A DNA stretch of 64,000 nt from CAZFLD01 sp964519835 (GCA_964519835.1 CAZFLD010000001.1:62001-126000); one strand, 5' to 3'. Positions 24,264 through 32,391 are shown, counted from the first letter of the stretch. Numbers and translations: made by a program. The notes: a model not told the origin generated them from the letters alone.

Positions 24264-25016
24264 CTATTGGCCGTAGAAGTCGTCGATGATCTCCCGTGTC
24301 TCAGGAAAGCCAAAACTCAAACGATGCATCATGTCTTCTTGAAGGCGCGCCTCGATCAGCTTCTTCTTTTTGTTCGCGCTGAGAGCGTATTTCAAAAGAT
24401 GCACCGATTTAATGTTCCGCTCCGCGATCTGAAGCGCCACATCCCGCGCTCGCTTGGAAACCTCGGACTTCGGAACAATATAGTTGATGTTGGTGCCCTT
24501 TTGCTCGAGCTCGCTCCCTTTAAAGCGCCGGCCGGTGAACATCATCTCCGCAGCAATGTAGGGTCCGACGAGGTCCTGGAGCAGCACCGTTGTTCCCATG
24601 CCGGGCGTGAAGCCCATCGTCATAAACACGGCCCCGTATCGGCTCTCACGCGCGGCAATAACAATGTCACAACACAGGGCAATGGCGAGGCCGCCACCCA
24701 TCGCATGGCCCTCCATGGCGGCAATAATCGGAAACTCGGTTGCCACTAGGCGCTCTGAGATCAAGAGGTCCTTTACTCGTATCTTGCCGTCTGCAAGGTC
24801 TATGAGTGTTTGCTTCTCGGCGCCTCCGGAAAACACGTCCGGTAGGCCCCGCACTACCACGACTGGTGGGGAGGCCTTCTCGACTTTGTCCAGCGAAGTC
24901 ACAAAACTCTCGATAAACGCATCCGAGAAGATGTTTTTGTTCTCTCTGTCCACCATGTCGAGGTATGCGATGCCTCTATGGTCAAAGCTGTAGGTAGTAA
25001 TGGGTTGATGTTCCAC
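24264..25016 (-). CDS. Beta-branching enoyl-CoA-hydratase-family decarboxylase (ECH2, PksI-like)
   Basis: 250 residues, crotonase fold. Oxyanion-hole segments FSGGAEK and EGHAMGGGLAIAL are present. The segment MGFTPGMGTTVLL is typical of the ECH2 decarboxylases of polyketide beta-branching cassettes. ECH2 decarboxylates the 3-methylglutaconyl-ACP intermediate to leave a beta-methyl branch. It directly follows the ECH1 gene in the operon. The GTG start is inferred from the family N-terminus and an AGGGG upstream. Assignment to ECH2 rather than ECH1 rests on the FTPGMG motif and gene order. Confidence 0.82.
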   Translation of the reverse strand: MEHQPITTYSFDHRGIAYLDMVDRENKNIFSDAFIESFVTSLDKVEKASPPVVVVRGLPDVFSGGAEKQTLIDLADGKIRVKDLLISERLVATEFPIIAAMEGHAMGGGLAIALCCDIVIAARESRYGAVFMTMGFTPGMGTTVLLQDLVGPYIAAEMMFTGRRFKGSELEQKGTNINYIVPKSEVSKRARDVALQIAERNIKSVHLLKYALSANKKKKLIEARLQEDMMHRLSFGFPETREIIDDFYGQ

Positions 25017-25027
25017 AGAGTCGGCCC

Positions 25028-25858
25028 CTAATCGTTGTTTTCTACCGTGCTCAGCGGTCGTGTGGGTCGAAATCTTTCAAACCACGGCGGCAGCTCACCG
25101 CCCTCGAATGCCTTGAGCGCAGATCTGACACCTTCGGCGGTAGCAAGCTCCAGCAAGGTCGATTCGGCGCGGGCCCGTATCTCGTCATGGCTCAAGCCAT
25201 AGATTTCCTGGGTAAAAAGCTTCGCAGACTTGAGGGCTTCGGGAGAGCTGCGCAAGAGGCGGCGGAGCAGGGAGCGAACCCCCTTCTCTAAGCCTCCGGC
25301 CGGATAGGCCTCATCGACAAGCCCTATCCCCGCAGCCTCCAGCGCCAAGAACCGTTTTGATGAGAGAATCAGATAACGGGTCTTCTGGGGGCTGAGCCGG
25401 AGGCTAAAGAGATAAGGCAATACATTGGCGGGAATCAGACCAAAGAGTACCTCGGAAAGCTCAAAGGCCGCACTCTCCTCCGCCAGCACAATGTCGCAGG
25501 CCGCCACAAGGCCAACTCCACCGGCAATCACCTCGCCGCGCACAACCGCGACAACCGGCTTCGCCGCTAAGTAGATAGAGAGGAGTAGGCGCCCGTACCG
25601 GGAAATGGCGGTCGCCAGCGTGCGGTCATCTTCCGGGGTGTCGCTCGATGATGCCAGGCGTCCCAGATCCATGCCCAGGCAGAAGCTCGGTCCGTTGGAC
25701 CTGAGGAGGACCGCCCGCACCTCCGCTGCCTCGAACGCATGTTTGAAGGCCGTCTCCAGCTCTTCGAGAAACTCAGGTGTTAGGCGGTTGCCGTCCTTGC
25801 CGTTCTTGAGCGTGACAACTCCCACACCCGAGTCGGAGTAGTACTCTACCAGGGGCAT
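25028..25858 (-). CDS. Beta-branching enoyl-CoA-hydratase-family dehydratase (ECH1, PksH-like)
   Basis: 276 residues, crotonase fold. Oxyanion segments FCLGMDLG and VRGEVIAGGVGLVAACDI fit ECH1-type dehydratases that remove water from the HMG-like ACP intermediate. It starts at the ATG that shares one base with the stop of the HMG-synthase-like gene (TAATG), so translation is coupled. An upstream in-frame start at 25942 would only read through that gene. It is followed 11 bases later by ECH2. The order HMGS-ECH1-ECH2 matches known beta-branching cassettes. Confidence 0.85.
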   Translation of the reverse strand: MPLVEYYSDSGVGVVTLKNGKDGNRLTPEFLEELETAFKHAFEAAEVRAVLLRSNGPSFCLGMDLGRLASSSDTPEDDRTLATAISRYGRLLLSIYLAAKPVVAVVRGEVIAGGVGLVAACDIVLAEESAAFELSEVLFGLIPANVLPYLFSLRLSPQKTRYLILSSKRFLALEAAGIGLVDEAYPAGGLEKGVRSLLRRLLRSSPEALKSAKLFTQEIYGLSHDEIRARAESTLLELATAEGVRSALKAFEGGELPPWFERFRPTRPLSTVENND

Positions 25859-27087
25859 TAGGCCCTCTCGTAGGTCCGGTAGAAGTCCTTGACGTCCTTT
25901 AAGACCAGTTTTCCTGAGCCCTTGTAGTACTTGTCGTACCATCCGTCGAGGATCGAAAAGTCGGGTGTGAAATTGGGATTCTCGATCTGCCCTTCCCGGA
26001 GGTTTTCTACGAGCTCATACTCCTCAACGGTAACGGGGCGCCTTTGGTCCAGTTGCGCGTCGATGTTCATCGACTGTACCGCCTCAACGGCGCCGGGAAG
26101 GGCGATGCCGCTGTAAAACTCCCCGATTGCGCCGGAACCGTATGCAAAGAAGCCGATACGGGCGCCGGGTGCAGGGGGCGTGTCGCCGGAAAACAGGCTC
26201 GCAATGCCGGTAAAATTGCTCGCCCCATAGGTGCTGCCTACGCGGCGCGCGTACCGAAGCGCGGGGTACACCCGGTTTTCAAAGTCCGCTTTCACCTCCG
26301 GCTTTTTCCGTGGAAGCGTGATGTTGCACAGCGTCCTATGAGCCTGAAACGCCATGCCGGGGAAGGGTGTGTGATACACAAAGGCCGCGAAGTCCTTGTC
26401 AAAGTCGAGGCTTCCAGCCGACTCGGCAACAAAGGTCTTGTAGGCGCCCTCGAGACAGTCCATGTAGGTGTACAAGCTGACCTCGTTATTGCCGACCTCG
26501 GCCTGAGCGCTTGGACGAAACGTGTCGTATGCGTCTACTGTCCAGCTTCCCTTTTTGTCCGGCTCGAACTCAACGATTTTTGGGTCTTCGGAGATCACCA
26601 TGGCCACTGCAAGCCCCCCCATAACAAACTCTTCTTTGAGATTGAAGTGTTTGCGCGAGAAGTCGCTGGCTATCACCAAGGCCTTTTTCCCTTTGTTCAG
26701 TCCCGCGGCGACCCAGTTTACTGCGGCGTCCAAGCCCGCCACGCCGCTGTAGCAAGCAAATTTGGCTTCGTAGTTCCTGACCTCATGGGGAAGCTCCAAG
26801 GCCTGGTGAACATTCGTGCTGATGGGCTTGCCAAAATCTACCGAACCCTCGGTGCCCACGACAAAGAAGCCGATCTCATTCCTGAGCTCGTCGGTCATAA
26901 GTGGGAGGGCGGCGTTCGCGGCCATGGTTACGGTGTCTTCCCACGGTGGATTCAGGCTCCTGGTATCGATCAGATAGTCGCCCACCACCTTTTGGGGATC
27001 CTTGCCCCGTGCGGTCGCCAGGCTCTTTTGGTCAAGGAACATACTTGTTCCGTAGAGGTTGATGCTTTCGACTCCCACTCTATTCAT
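25858..27087 (-). CDS. HMG-CoA-synthase-like beta-branching enzyme
   Basis: 409 residues, thiolase fold. All three HMG-CoA synthase catalytic residues are visible: Glu80 (VGTEGSVDFGKP), Cys112 (FACYSGVAGLD) and His239 (YHTPFPGM). Together with ECH1 and ECH2 downstream and an ACP, this points to the polyketide-type role: adding an acetyl carbanion to a beta-keto-acyl-ACP to start a beta-methyl branch. The start ATG 27087 has AAGGATGGA just upstream. The reading frame stays open into the tandem repeat that follows, but those residues are repeat-derived and not part of the family. There is no decarboxylating KS or second ACP for an acetyl donor nearby. A mevalonate-pathway role is possible but less likely in this setting. 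Confidence 0.87.
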   Translation of the reverse strand: MNRVGVESINLYGTSMFLDQKSLATARGKDPQKVVGDYLIDTRSLNPPWEDTVTMAANAALPLMTDELRNEIGFFVVGTEGSVDFGKPISTNVHQALELPHEVRNYEAKFACYSGVAGLDAAVNWVAAGLNKGKKALVIASDFSRKHFNLKEEFVMGGLAVAMVISEDPKIVEFEPDKKGSWTVDAYDTFRPSAQAEVGNNEVSLYTYMDCLEGAYKTFVAESAGSLDFDKDFAAFVYHTPFPGMAFQAHRTLCNITLPRKKPEVKADFENRVYPALRYARRVGSTYGASNFTGIASLFSGDTPPAPGARIGFFAYGSGAIGEFYSGIALPGAVEAVQSMNIDAQLDQRRPVTVEEYELVENLREGQIENPNFTPDFSILDGWYDKYYKGSGKLVLKDVKDFYRTYERA

Positions 27088-27099
27088 CGTTCCATCCTT

Positions 27100-27276
27100 A
27101 TGTCGGTCCATGTTCGGACCATTATGTCGGTCCATGTTCGGGCCATTNNNNNNNNNNNNNNNNNNNNNNNNNNNNNNNNNNNNNNNNNNNNNNNNNNNNN
27201 NNNNNNNNNNNNNNNNNNNNNNNNNNNNNNNNNNNNNNNNNNNNNNNCCATTATGTCGGTCCATGTTCGGGCCATT
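27100..27276. repeat. 24-bp tandem array interrupted by a 100-N assembly gap
   Basis: Units of 24 bases occupy 27100-27123 and 27124-27147, then 100 Ns (27148-27247), then a third visible unit at 27253-27276. Units differ at one base (GGACC or GGGCC). Each contains ATGTCGGTCCATGTTCGG, with a small GGTCC...GGACC hairpin. The array lies inside the operon, between the KR stop and the HMG-synthase start. Its length is a multiple of three, so on the minus strand it stays in frame with that gene. The exact 100 N is a placeholder, so the true copy number is unknown. Confidence 0.9.
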
Positions 27277-27300
27277 CGGCTGAGCCGTGCACGTGAGCCT

Positions 27301-28125
27301 CTATGGCGCGTACGTAAGCCCGCCGGAGATTGCGATTTCCTCGCCGGCAACAAACGCCGCCGGCTCCGTCGTTAAGTAGTGTACCATACTTGCGATTTCT
27401 TCTGCTTTGCCGACCCTCCCGCCGGGGCAGTGTTCCAGCCAGTACCGCTGCAGATCGTGGGTCATGTGATCTTTTGTCATGTCCGTCGGCACGTATCCAA
27501 CCGTCACGATGTTGGCCGTTATTCCCTTGCGCCCGTACTCCTTGGCTACCGACCTGGTTAGCCCCACAAGACCACTTTTTGCAGCGGCGTAGTTTGCCTG
27601 GCCGGAGGCCCCCCGTGCCGAAAGCGACGAGATATTGACGATCCGCCCAAGGCGATTTGAGATAAAGTGCATCAAAAAGCCACGGATCGTGTAGAAGGGG
27701 CCCGAGAGGTTTGCGGCGATCACCTCGTCCCACTCTTCGTTTGTCATAAAGGCCACGGCATTGTCGCGAACCATCCCCGCGTTGTTCACGAGAGCTCCGA
27801 TGTCGACAAACTCGTCGATAGCCGCCTCGATGGTCTTCTCTACGGCGTCGGGGTCGCGGACGTCGAGCTGGTATGCCATGATCTTGGCCGGACCGGCGTC
27901 CGATTTGGCCGTGTGGGCCCTCTCCGCCGGCGTCGTGGCGGCCGCGACCTTGCCGTCGGCGGTGCGATGGGTCTCAGATGCCGCCTCCAGTGCGAGCCGG
28001 ACCGTTTCGTCGGCCGCGGCCTTGTTGCCGGCGTAGGTAAATGCGACGCCGTATCCCTCCGCGGCGAGCTTTGTCACGATCGCGCGGCCTATCCCTCTCG
28101 AACCGCCGGTTACAAAGGCGTTCAT
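27301..28125 (-). CDS. 3-oxoacyl-ACP reductase, FabG-like (KR)
   Basis: 274 residues, SDR fold. VTGGSRGIGRA binds NAD(P)H. NNAG, the active-site Ser (VNISSLSARG) and Tyr-xxx-Lys (NYAAAKSG) are all present, and the C-terminus has the FabG-like FVAGEEIAISGG. It reduces beta-ketoacyl-ACP to beta-hydroxyacyl-ACP. About 30 extra Ala/Thr/Lys-rich residues are inserted after the second strand (about residues 48-78), absent from housekeeping FabG. The start ATG overlaps the KS stop by four bases (ATGA pattern), so it is translationally coupled. Confidence 0.88.
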   Translation of the reverse strand: MNAFVTGGSRGIGRAIVTKLAAEGYGVAFTYAGNKAAADETVRLALEAASETHRTADGKVAAATTPAERAHTAKSDAGPAKIMAYQLDVRDPDAVEKTIEAAIDEFVDIGALVNNAGMVRDNAVAFMTNEEWDEVIAANLSGPFYTIRGFLMHFISNRLGRIVNISSLSARGASGQANYAAAKSGLVGLTRSVAKEYGRKGITANIVTVGYVPTDMTKDHMTHDLQRYWLEHCPGGRVGKAEEIASMVHYLTTEPAAFVAGEEIAISGGLTYAP

Positions 28126-29408
28126 AAAACCTTCCTAATCAAACTGCAGCAGTTAATGCCCCCGAACCCAAACGAGTTTTTGAGCATCACGTCGAATTCG
28201 TGGTCCTGAGCCTGGAGCCCCACCACATCCAAATCGATATTCGGATCCAGATTATCCAAATTTACCGTAGGATGCAGACGACCATGGCGCATCTGCATAA
28301 GCCCGCCGATGGTCTCGACAAGCGGACTGGCCCAGCACGTGTGTCCGAGCATCGACTTTGCGGCATTGAGCTTGAGCTTGTACGCGGCGCTTCCAAATGC
28401 CGCCTTCACGGCATCGATCTCCTGCACATCACCGGCCGGCGTACCGGTGGCGTGGCAGTTCACATAGCCCACCTCGTCCGGCTCAACGCCCGCGGCCTTC
28501 AAGACGTCCGACATAAGCCTGCCCTGATGTTCGGCGGCCGGCATCGGCGTGTGGTTGGCATTGGAGTTGGCTCGGACGGCCAGAATCTCGCCGTAAATCG
28601 GCGCGCCGCGCTTTAACGCGACATCCATGTCTTCAATGACCAATGCCGCCGCGCCGTGAGAATACACAAAGCCACAGCGATCCCGGTCGAAGGGCCGGGA
28701 AGCCCTCTGCGGCGCGTCCTGGTACTCGGGTTTAACCACAACGGCGTTAATTATCGCACTAGCCTGGATGTCCGGCGGGGCGACGTCGTAGGCGGCTCCC
28801 GCGACAATGGAACGTTCCGTTTCGCCCGAAAGGATGTCACGCACGCCGTCCCGCAGCGCTAAATTGCCGCTGGCGCACGCGCCGCCGAGGGTAAAGGCGG
28901 GGCCGTTTAGTCCCAGGACCTCCGTTATGGCGGCCGGAACATTTGGATCGATTGCCTCAATCCCCGCGAGGGGATCGACGTACTCCGGCTCCTCGAGAAA
29001 CTGAATCGCGTTTTTGAAGATGTAGTTGCTGTTTAGATTGTGCCCGCCGAGCATAACGCCGGTCCGGTAGGGATCGATTTCGAGACCGGCCAGTCCCGCG
29101 TCGACCCATGCCTGTATGGCCGTAACAACCGCGCTCTTTGTAGAAAAGGTGAAGTTGCGAAAAAGCCTTTTGATTGCCTTGTATTGAGCTGTGTCAAACG
29201 CGTCTCGGAACCGTTCCAATGACGTGGTAAAGTCGTAGTCGCCAAGATCTCCGCCTATCTTGCATTCGACCTTCGAGAGGTCTATGGAGTTAAACCGGAC
29301 AACCCCGGACTTTCCTGCAAGCAGATTCCGGTAATACTCTTCTACCGTGTCGCCAAGTGGATTAATTGTTCCCAGACCGGTAATTACTATTCTGGGGCGC
29401 TGCGTCAT
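28122..29408 (-). CDS. Beta-ketoacyl-ACP synthase (KS), FabF-like, cluster-specific
   Basis: 428 residues, thiolase fold. Complete Cys-His-His set: Cys178 (GGACASGNLAL), His319 (NCHATGTPAGD) and His356 (KSMLGHTCWASP), with Lys351. This is therefore a condensing enzyme, not the decarboxylase-only KS with Ser that some beta-branching cassettes use. It departs from housekeeping FabF in having GHTCWASP instead of GHTLGAAG, and SHGAAALVIED where EGAG is usual (His251). It would elongate the chain with malonyl-ACP. It overlaps the AT gene by four bases upstream and the KR gene downstream. Confidence 0.88.
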   Translation of the reverse strand: MTQRPRIVITGLGTINPLGDTVEEYYRNLLAGKSGVVRFNSIDLSKVECKIGGDLGDYDFTTSLERFRDAFDTAQYKAIKRLFRNFTFSTKSAVVTAIQAWVDAGLAGLEIDPYRTGVMLGGHNLNSNYIFKNAIQFLEEPEYVDPLAGIEAIDPNVPAAITEVLGLNGPAFTLGGACASGNLALRDGVRDILSGETERSIVAGAAYDVAPPDIQASAIINAVVVKPEYQDAPQRASRPFDRDRCGFVYSHGAAALVIEDMDVALKRGAPIYGEILAVRANSNANHTPMPAAEHQGRLMSDVLKAAGVEPDEVGYVNCHATGTPAGDVQEIDAVKAAFGSAAYKLKLNAAKSMLGHTCWASPLVETIGGLMQMRHGRLHPTVNLDNLDPNIDLDVVGLQAQDHEFDVMLKNSFGFGGINCCSLIRKVL

Positions 29409-30355
29409 GGGGCGATATCTTCACCCAAGGCTCGGATTTGGTCAAGCTTGCCCGCCGGGAGGCACTTGGCCTCCCGTGTGAATGCTCGCCAGAGGCCCGA
29501 AAGGACGGTTCCGGGGCCGACTTCGTAGAAGGCGTCAAATCCGGTTTGTAATATCGCCTGCTCCTCCGCGACCCACGAAACCGGCGAGGTGATCTGTTGA
29601 ATCGCACACTGCTTGGCCTCGGCTCCGGTTCGAACGGAAGCCCCTGTGACGTTTGCAAACAAGGCTTTTGTCGGGTTTTTGAACTCACAGGCTTCCACCA
29701 CGTCGGAAAACTTCGCGCCTGCTTCGCTCAGAAGCGGTGTATGGAAGGGGCCGGAAACCTTGAGTCGAATGTATCTTCCGGCGCCGGCCTCGGTGAGGAC
29801 CGACTCCGCGGCATCCAGCGCGGCCGCCTCGCCGGCGATAACCGTTTGTGTCGGCGAGTTGTGGTTGGCTACATACACCATGCCGTCTACTTTCGCCAAG
29901 CCGCCTTCGACATCTTCCCGGGAAAGCCCGATAACCGCCGCCATGCCCGGAGCCATGTCCGCCGCCTCCCGGCGGAGGATTTGGCCCGCCGTTTCCATCA
30001 ACTCACCGCGGGCCTTTACCAGCCGGAAACAGTCGGCCACCGAAACCACTCCGGCATCAACCATCGCGGAGAACTCCCCGAGACTGTGGCCGGCCGCGCC
30101 GTCCGACTTGACACCGGCTTCGCGCTCCATTACAAGACGCGAAGCCAAATTTGCCAATGTGACGGCAGGTTGGGTACGGTCGGTGCGTTTGAGGTCCTCC
30201 TCGGTCGAATCGAACAGAAGCGATTTTAGGTCCATGGACGTCGTTTCGGAGGCCGCCTCGAACAGCTCGCGAACTTCAGCCGATGCTTCGTAGAGATCCT
30301 TCGCCATGCCCGGATACTGAGATCCTTGGCCGGGAAACAAAAAGCAAACCCGCAT
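29405..30355 (-). CDS. Malonyl-CoA:ACP acyltransferase, FabD-like (AT)
   Basis: 316 residues. FLFPGQGSQYPGM at the N-terminus, nucleophile Ser91 in GHSLGEF, Arg116 (carboxylate-binding, typical for malonyl) in VKARGEL and catalytic His205 in GPFHTPLL. It loads malonyl units from CoA to the ACP. As Arg is retained and the sequence around His205 is GPFHTP, malonyl is more likely than a branched or monocarboxylic substrate. It lies two bases after the N-acyltransferase gene and overlaps the KS start. Confidence 0.88.
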   Translation of the reverse strand: MRVCFLFPGQGSQYPGMAKDLYEASAEVRELFEAASETTSMDLKSLLFDSTEEDLKRTDRTQPAVTLANLASRLVMEREAGVKSDGAAGHSLGEFSAMVDAGVVSVADCFRLVKARGELMETAGQILRREAADMAPGMAAVIGLSREDVEGGLAKVDGMVYVANHNSPTQTVIAGEAAALDAAESVLTEAGAGRYIRLKVSGPFHTPLLSEAGAKFSDVVEACEFKNPTKALFANVTGASVRTGAEAKQCAIQQITSPVSWVAEEQAILQTGFDAFYEVGPGTVLSGLWRAFTREAKCLPAGKLDQIRALGEDIAP

Positions 30356-30356
30356 A

Positions 30357-31517
30357 CTAACGTGTTACCTCCCCTCCGGTGTTGGTTAGGTCTCTGCTGT
30401 AGATTCGGTGAGTTTTGTAGTGCTCGGCACCCCAGTGCTCGAGAAAATTCCTCAGCGGGTAGTTTTGCTCGAGAATCCACGAAAACTCGGCGCCCTTTAT
30501 GCCCGCGGCTTCCCCACGCGTGTACAGCTCGTACACAAAAGCCGCGTCGATACCCTTGTTCTGGTGCTCCGGCATGACGCCAAGGGCCGCGATTCGGATA
30601 ATGTCGACCTTTTTTCGGCCCGCAAGAAGCTTGAAAAGCCCCGTCGGGAGGAGACGGCCGTTCATTTTGATAAAGATCTGGTTGAAATCGGGTATCGGCA
30701 TGGCAAAGCCGACCGGCTTTTCGTCGATGTAGGCGATAAAGGTGAGCTCCGGCATAAGGACAAGCTTGAGGTCCTCCGCCAAATAGGCGAACTCCTCCTT
30801 TGTCCACGGTACAAATCCCCAATTGTCCGCCCACGCGACGTTCCAGATGTCCCTGACCTGGTCGATGGCTTCAAAGAGCGTTTTTTTGCTTACCGCGCGC
30901 ACCTCAAAACCGTGGCGCTTACGTGCAATCTCTTGCACTCGCCTGATTTTGTCGCTCAACGGCAGCTCCGTCGTCATCGTATAGGAGTATAGATCGACTT
31001 CTTTTGCCAGGTTCTGCCCGTCCATCAACGCCGGATAGTACGGTGCATTCCAACCCATCTTGATAACCGGCGGGATCTCGAAATTGTTGATGAGCACCCC
31101 GAGGGTGTAGTTGGGCGAGAGATTGACCGGCCCAAACATCTTTGCCATCCCGTGCCCGCGCAGATAGTCCGCGGCGCTGTCTATCAATGCGCCGGCAACG
31201 TCGTGGTCGTCGATGGCCTCGAAAAAACCAAAATACCCCACCTTCTCTTTGTGATAGTCGATGTAGTTGAAGTCGATTATCGCTGCGATTCTGCCGACTA
31301 TCTTGTTGTCACGGTAGGCTAGGTAGAATTCCACGTCGGCGTGCTTGTAGAACGGATCGCGGGACTTCTCAACGGCATGCTTTTCGTCCATCACAAGCGG
31401 GGGGACCCATTTGTCGTAGTATGAGTTCGCGCCGCGGTATATCTTCCACGGAAAAAGCGCAAAACTCTTGGCCTCGGCTTTCCCCGAGACCGGTCGAACT
31501 TCGATTGTGCCTGACAT
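30357..31517 (-). CDS. Long GNAT-like N-acyltransferase (possible bacterial ceramide-synthase-like enzyme)
   Basis: 386 residues, first gene of the operon. ATG 31517 has GGAGG five bases upstream, and a GTG two codons earlier sits inside that ribosome site. The sequence has a tandem GNAT-like layout: FPWKIYRGANSYYDKWVPPL near the N-terminus, VGRIAAIIDFNYI, a central GPVNLSPNYTLGVL, WADNWGFVPWTKEEF, and a second core VMPEHQNKGIDAAFVYELY. I have seen this protein type as conserved unknown N-acetyltransferases. From memory, characterised bacterial ceramide synthases (bCerS) have this kind of fold, which would fit an oxoamine synthase in the same operon. Membership in that specific group needs a profile search. 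Confidence 0.6.
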   Translation of the reverse strand: MSGTIEVRPVSGKAEAKSFALFPWKIYRGANSYYDKWVPPLVMDEKHAVEKSRDPFYKHADVEFYLAYRDNKIVGRIAAIIDFNYIDYHKEKVGYFGFFEAIDDHDVAGALIDSAADYLRGHGMAKMFGPVNLSPNYTLGVLINNFEIPPVIKMGWNAPYYPALMDGQNLAKEVDLYSYTMTTELPLSDKIRRVQEIARKRHGFEVRAVSKKTLFEAIDQVRDIWNVAWADNWGFVPWTKEEFAYLAEDLKLVLMPELTFIAYIDEKPVGFAMPIPDFNQIFIKMNGRLLPTGLFKLLAGRKKVDIIRIAALGVMPEHQNKGIDAAFVYELYTRGEAAGIKGAEFSWILEQNYPLRNFLEHWGAEHYKTHRIYSRDLTNTGGEVTR

Positions 31518-31833
31518 CGCCACCTCCAGGTTCCGCTATTGTATAGTTGCTTGAGTGGCGATGCAAACTGGAAACTTCGTGAACTGATCCAAAGTCTGTT
31601 AGTTCCAGTAACGGTGGTGTTTCTGCGGTACAGAATTGTGATGGCGCATCTTCTCGCTCGAGCCGGTTTGTCGGTCCGAGCTCCGGAAATAAGTGCGGAT
31701 GCTCGAGCAACCGGACCGATGGTCCACGCCGGCCGGGGTAACGATAGTGCTTGCCTGAGGGCTTGTCGGAAGCTACATTTCTAGGCGGAACAAGAGACGG
31801 ATTCTATCGAAACACGCAAGGAGCGCTACAAAG
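31518..31833. other. Divergent intergenic region without a gene
   Basis: 316 bases between the acyl-chain operon (-) and ferritin (+). It holds the minus-strand promoter at 31538-31566 near one end and an AAGGAG ribosome site just before the ferritin ATG at the other. No open frame with coding character and no clear Fur-type palindrome was found in the middle. Confidence 0.6.
31538..31566 (-). promoter_or_regulatory. Sigma70 promoter TTGCAT-17-TACAAT for the acyl-chain operon
   Basis: On the minus strand TTGCAT (31566-31561) and TACAAT (31543-31538) are 17 bases apart. They lie about 20 bases upstream of the first start codon, with the GGAGG ribosome site in between. This is the only good promoter seen for the twelve genes 31517-20254, whose gaps are otherwise short or overlapping. 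Confidence 0.65.
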
Positions 31834-32346
31834 ATGAAACTGAGCGATACCATTCACAACGCACTAAACGAGCAACTTGGCCGGGAGCTGCGCGCACACT
31901 TTTTGTACCGCGCCATCTCTTTCGACCTCTATGACAAAGGCTATCTGGGCTTTTCCGCTTGGATGGATCAGCATGCGAAAGAGGAGTACGGTCACGCCGA
32001 GAAAATCATCGCCTATTTGAAGCAGAAGGACGCCCGTGTGTCGCTTTCCAAGATCGATGTTAGTGGTAAGGCTTGGGAAACCGTAAAAGAGGCCGTTGAG
32101 GCTGCCCTCGGACATGAGCAATGGCTAACCGAACAGATCCACAAAGTCCACGACTTGGCAACCTCTGAGAACGACAAGACGACAACCATTCTTATGGACT
32201 GGTTTGTTGAAGAGCAAAAAGAAGAAGAGATGGTAGTCCACTCTTTGCTCAAGCGGATGGGGCTGACCGAGTTCTCGCCGGTGGGGCTTATGGTCATCGA
32301 CACGGAGCTGCGGGCCCAAGTTCCCGCAGCTACCGGAGAAGAATAG
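31834..32346 (+). CDS. ftn: Non-haem ferritin
   Basis: 170 residues, four-helix bundle of the FtnA class. Ferroxidase ligands are visible: Glu18 in ELRAHFLY, Glu51 and His54 in KEEYGHAEK, a Glu in ALGHEQWL and Glu/Gln residues in WFVEEQKEEE. It stores iron as ferric mineral and detoxifies Fe(II) in a 24-mer shell. The start has AAGGAG seven bases upstream. It stands alone, divergent from the acyl-chain operon and converging with a metallophosphoesterase gene. Confidence 0.93.
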   Translation: MKLSDTIHNALNEQLGRELRAHFLYRAISFDLYDKGYLGFSAWMDQHAKEEYGHAEKIIAYLKQKDARVSLSKIDVSGKAWETVKEAVEAALGHEQWLTEQIHKVHDLATSENDKTTTILMDWFVEEQKEEEMVVHSLLKRMGLTEFSPVGLMVIDTELRAQVPAATGEE

Positions 32347-32391
32347 GACGGTCCGGTGCGGCTCAACTCGTACATGCGGGATCCGGCCGAA

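Noticed and set aside
27088..27264. Extended N-terminus of the HMG-synthase-like protein through the 24-bp repeats
   Set aside because: The added residues are purely repeat-encoded and the family begins at ATG 27087, which has its own Shine-Dalgarno. Kept only as a finding about possible variation.
26044..27375. Plus-strand open frame of 443 codons running through the N gap
   Set aside because: Antisense to the HMG-synthase-like gene; it also translates the assembly gap. No protein-like features.
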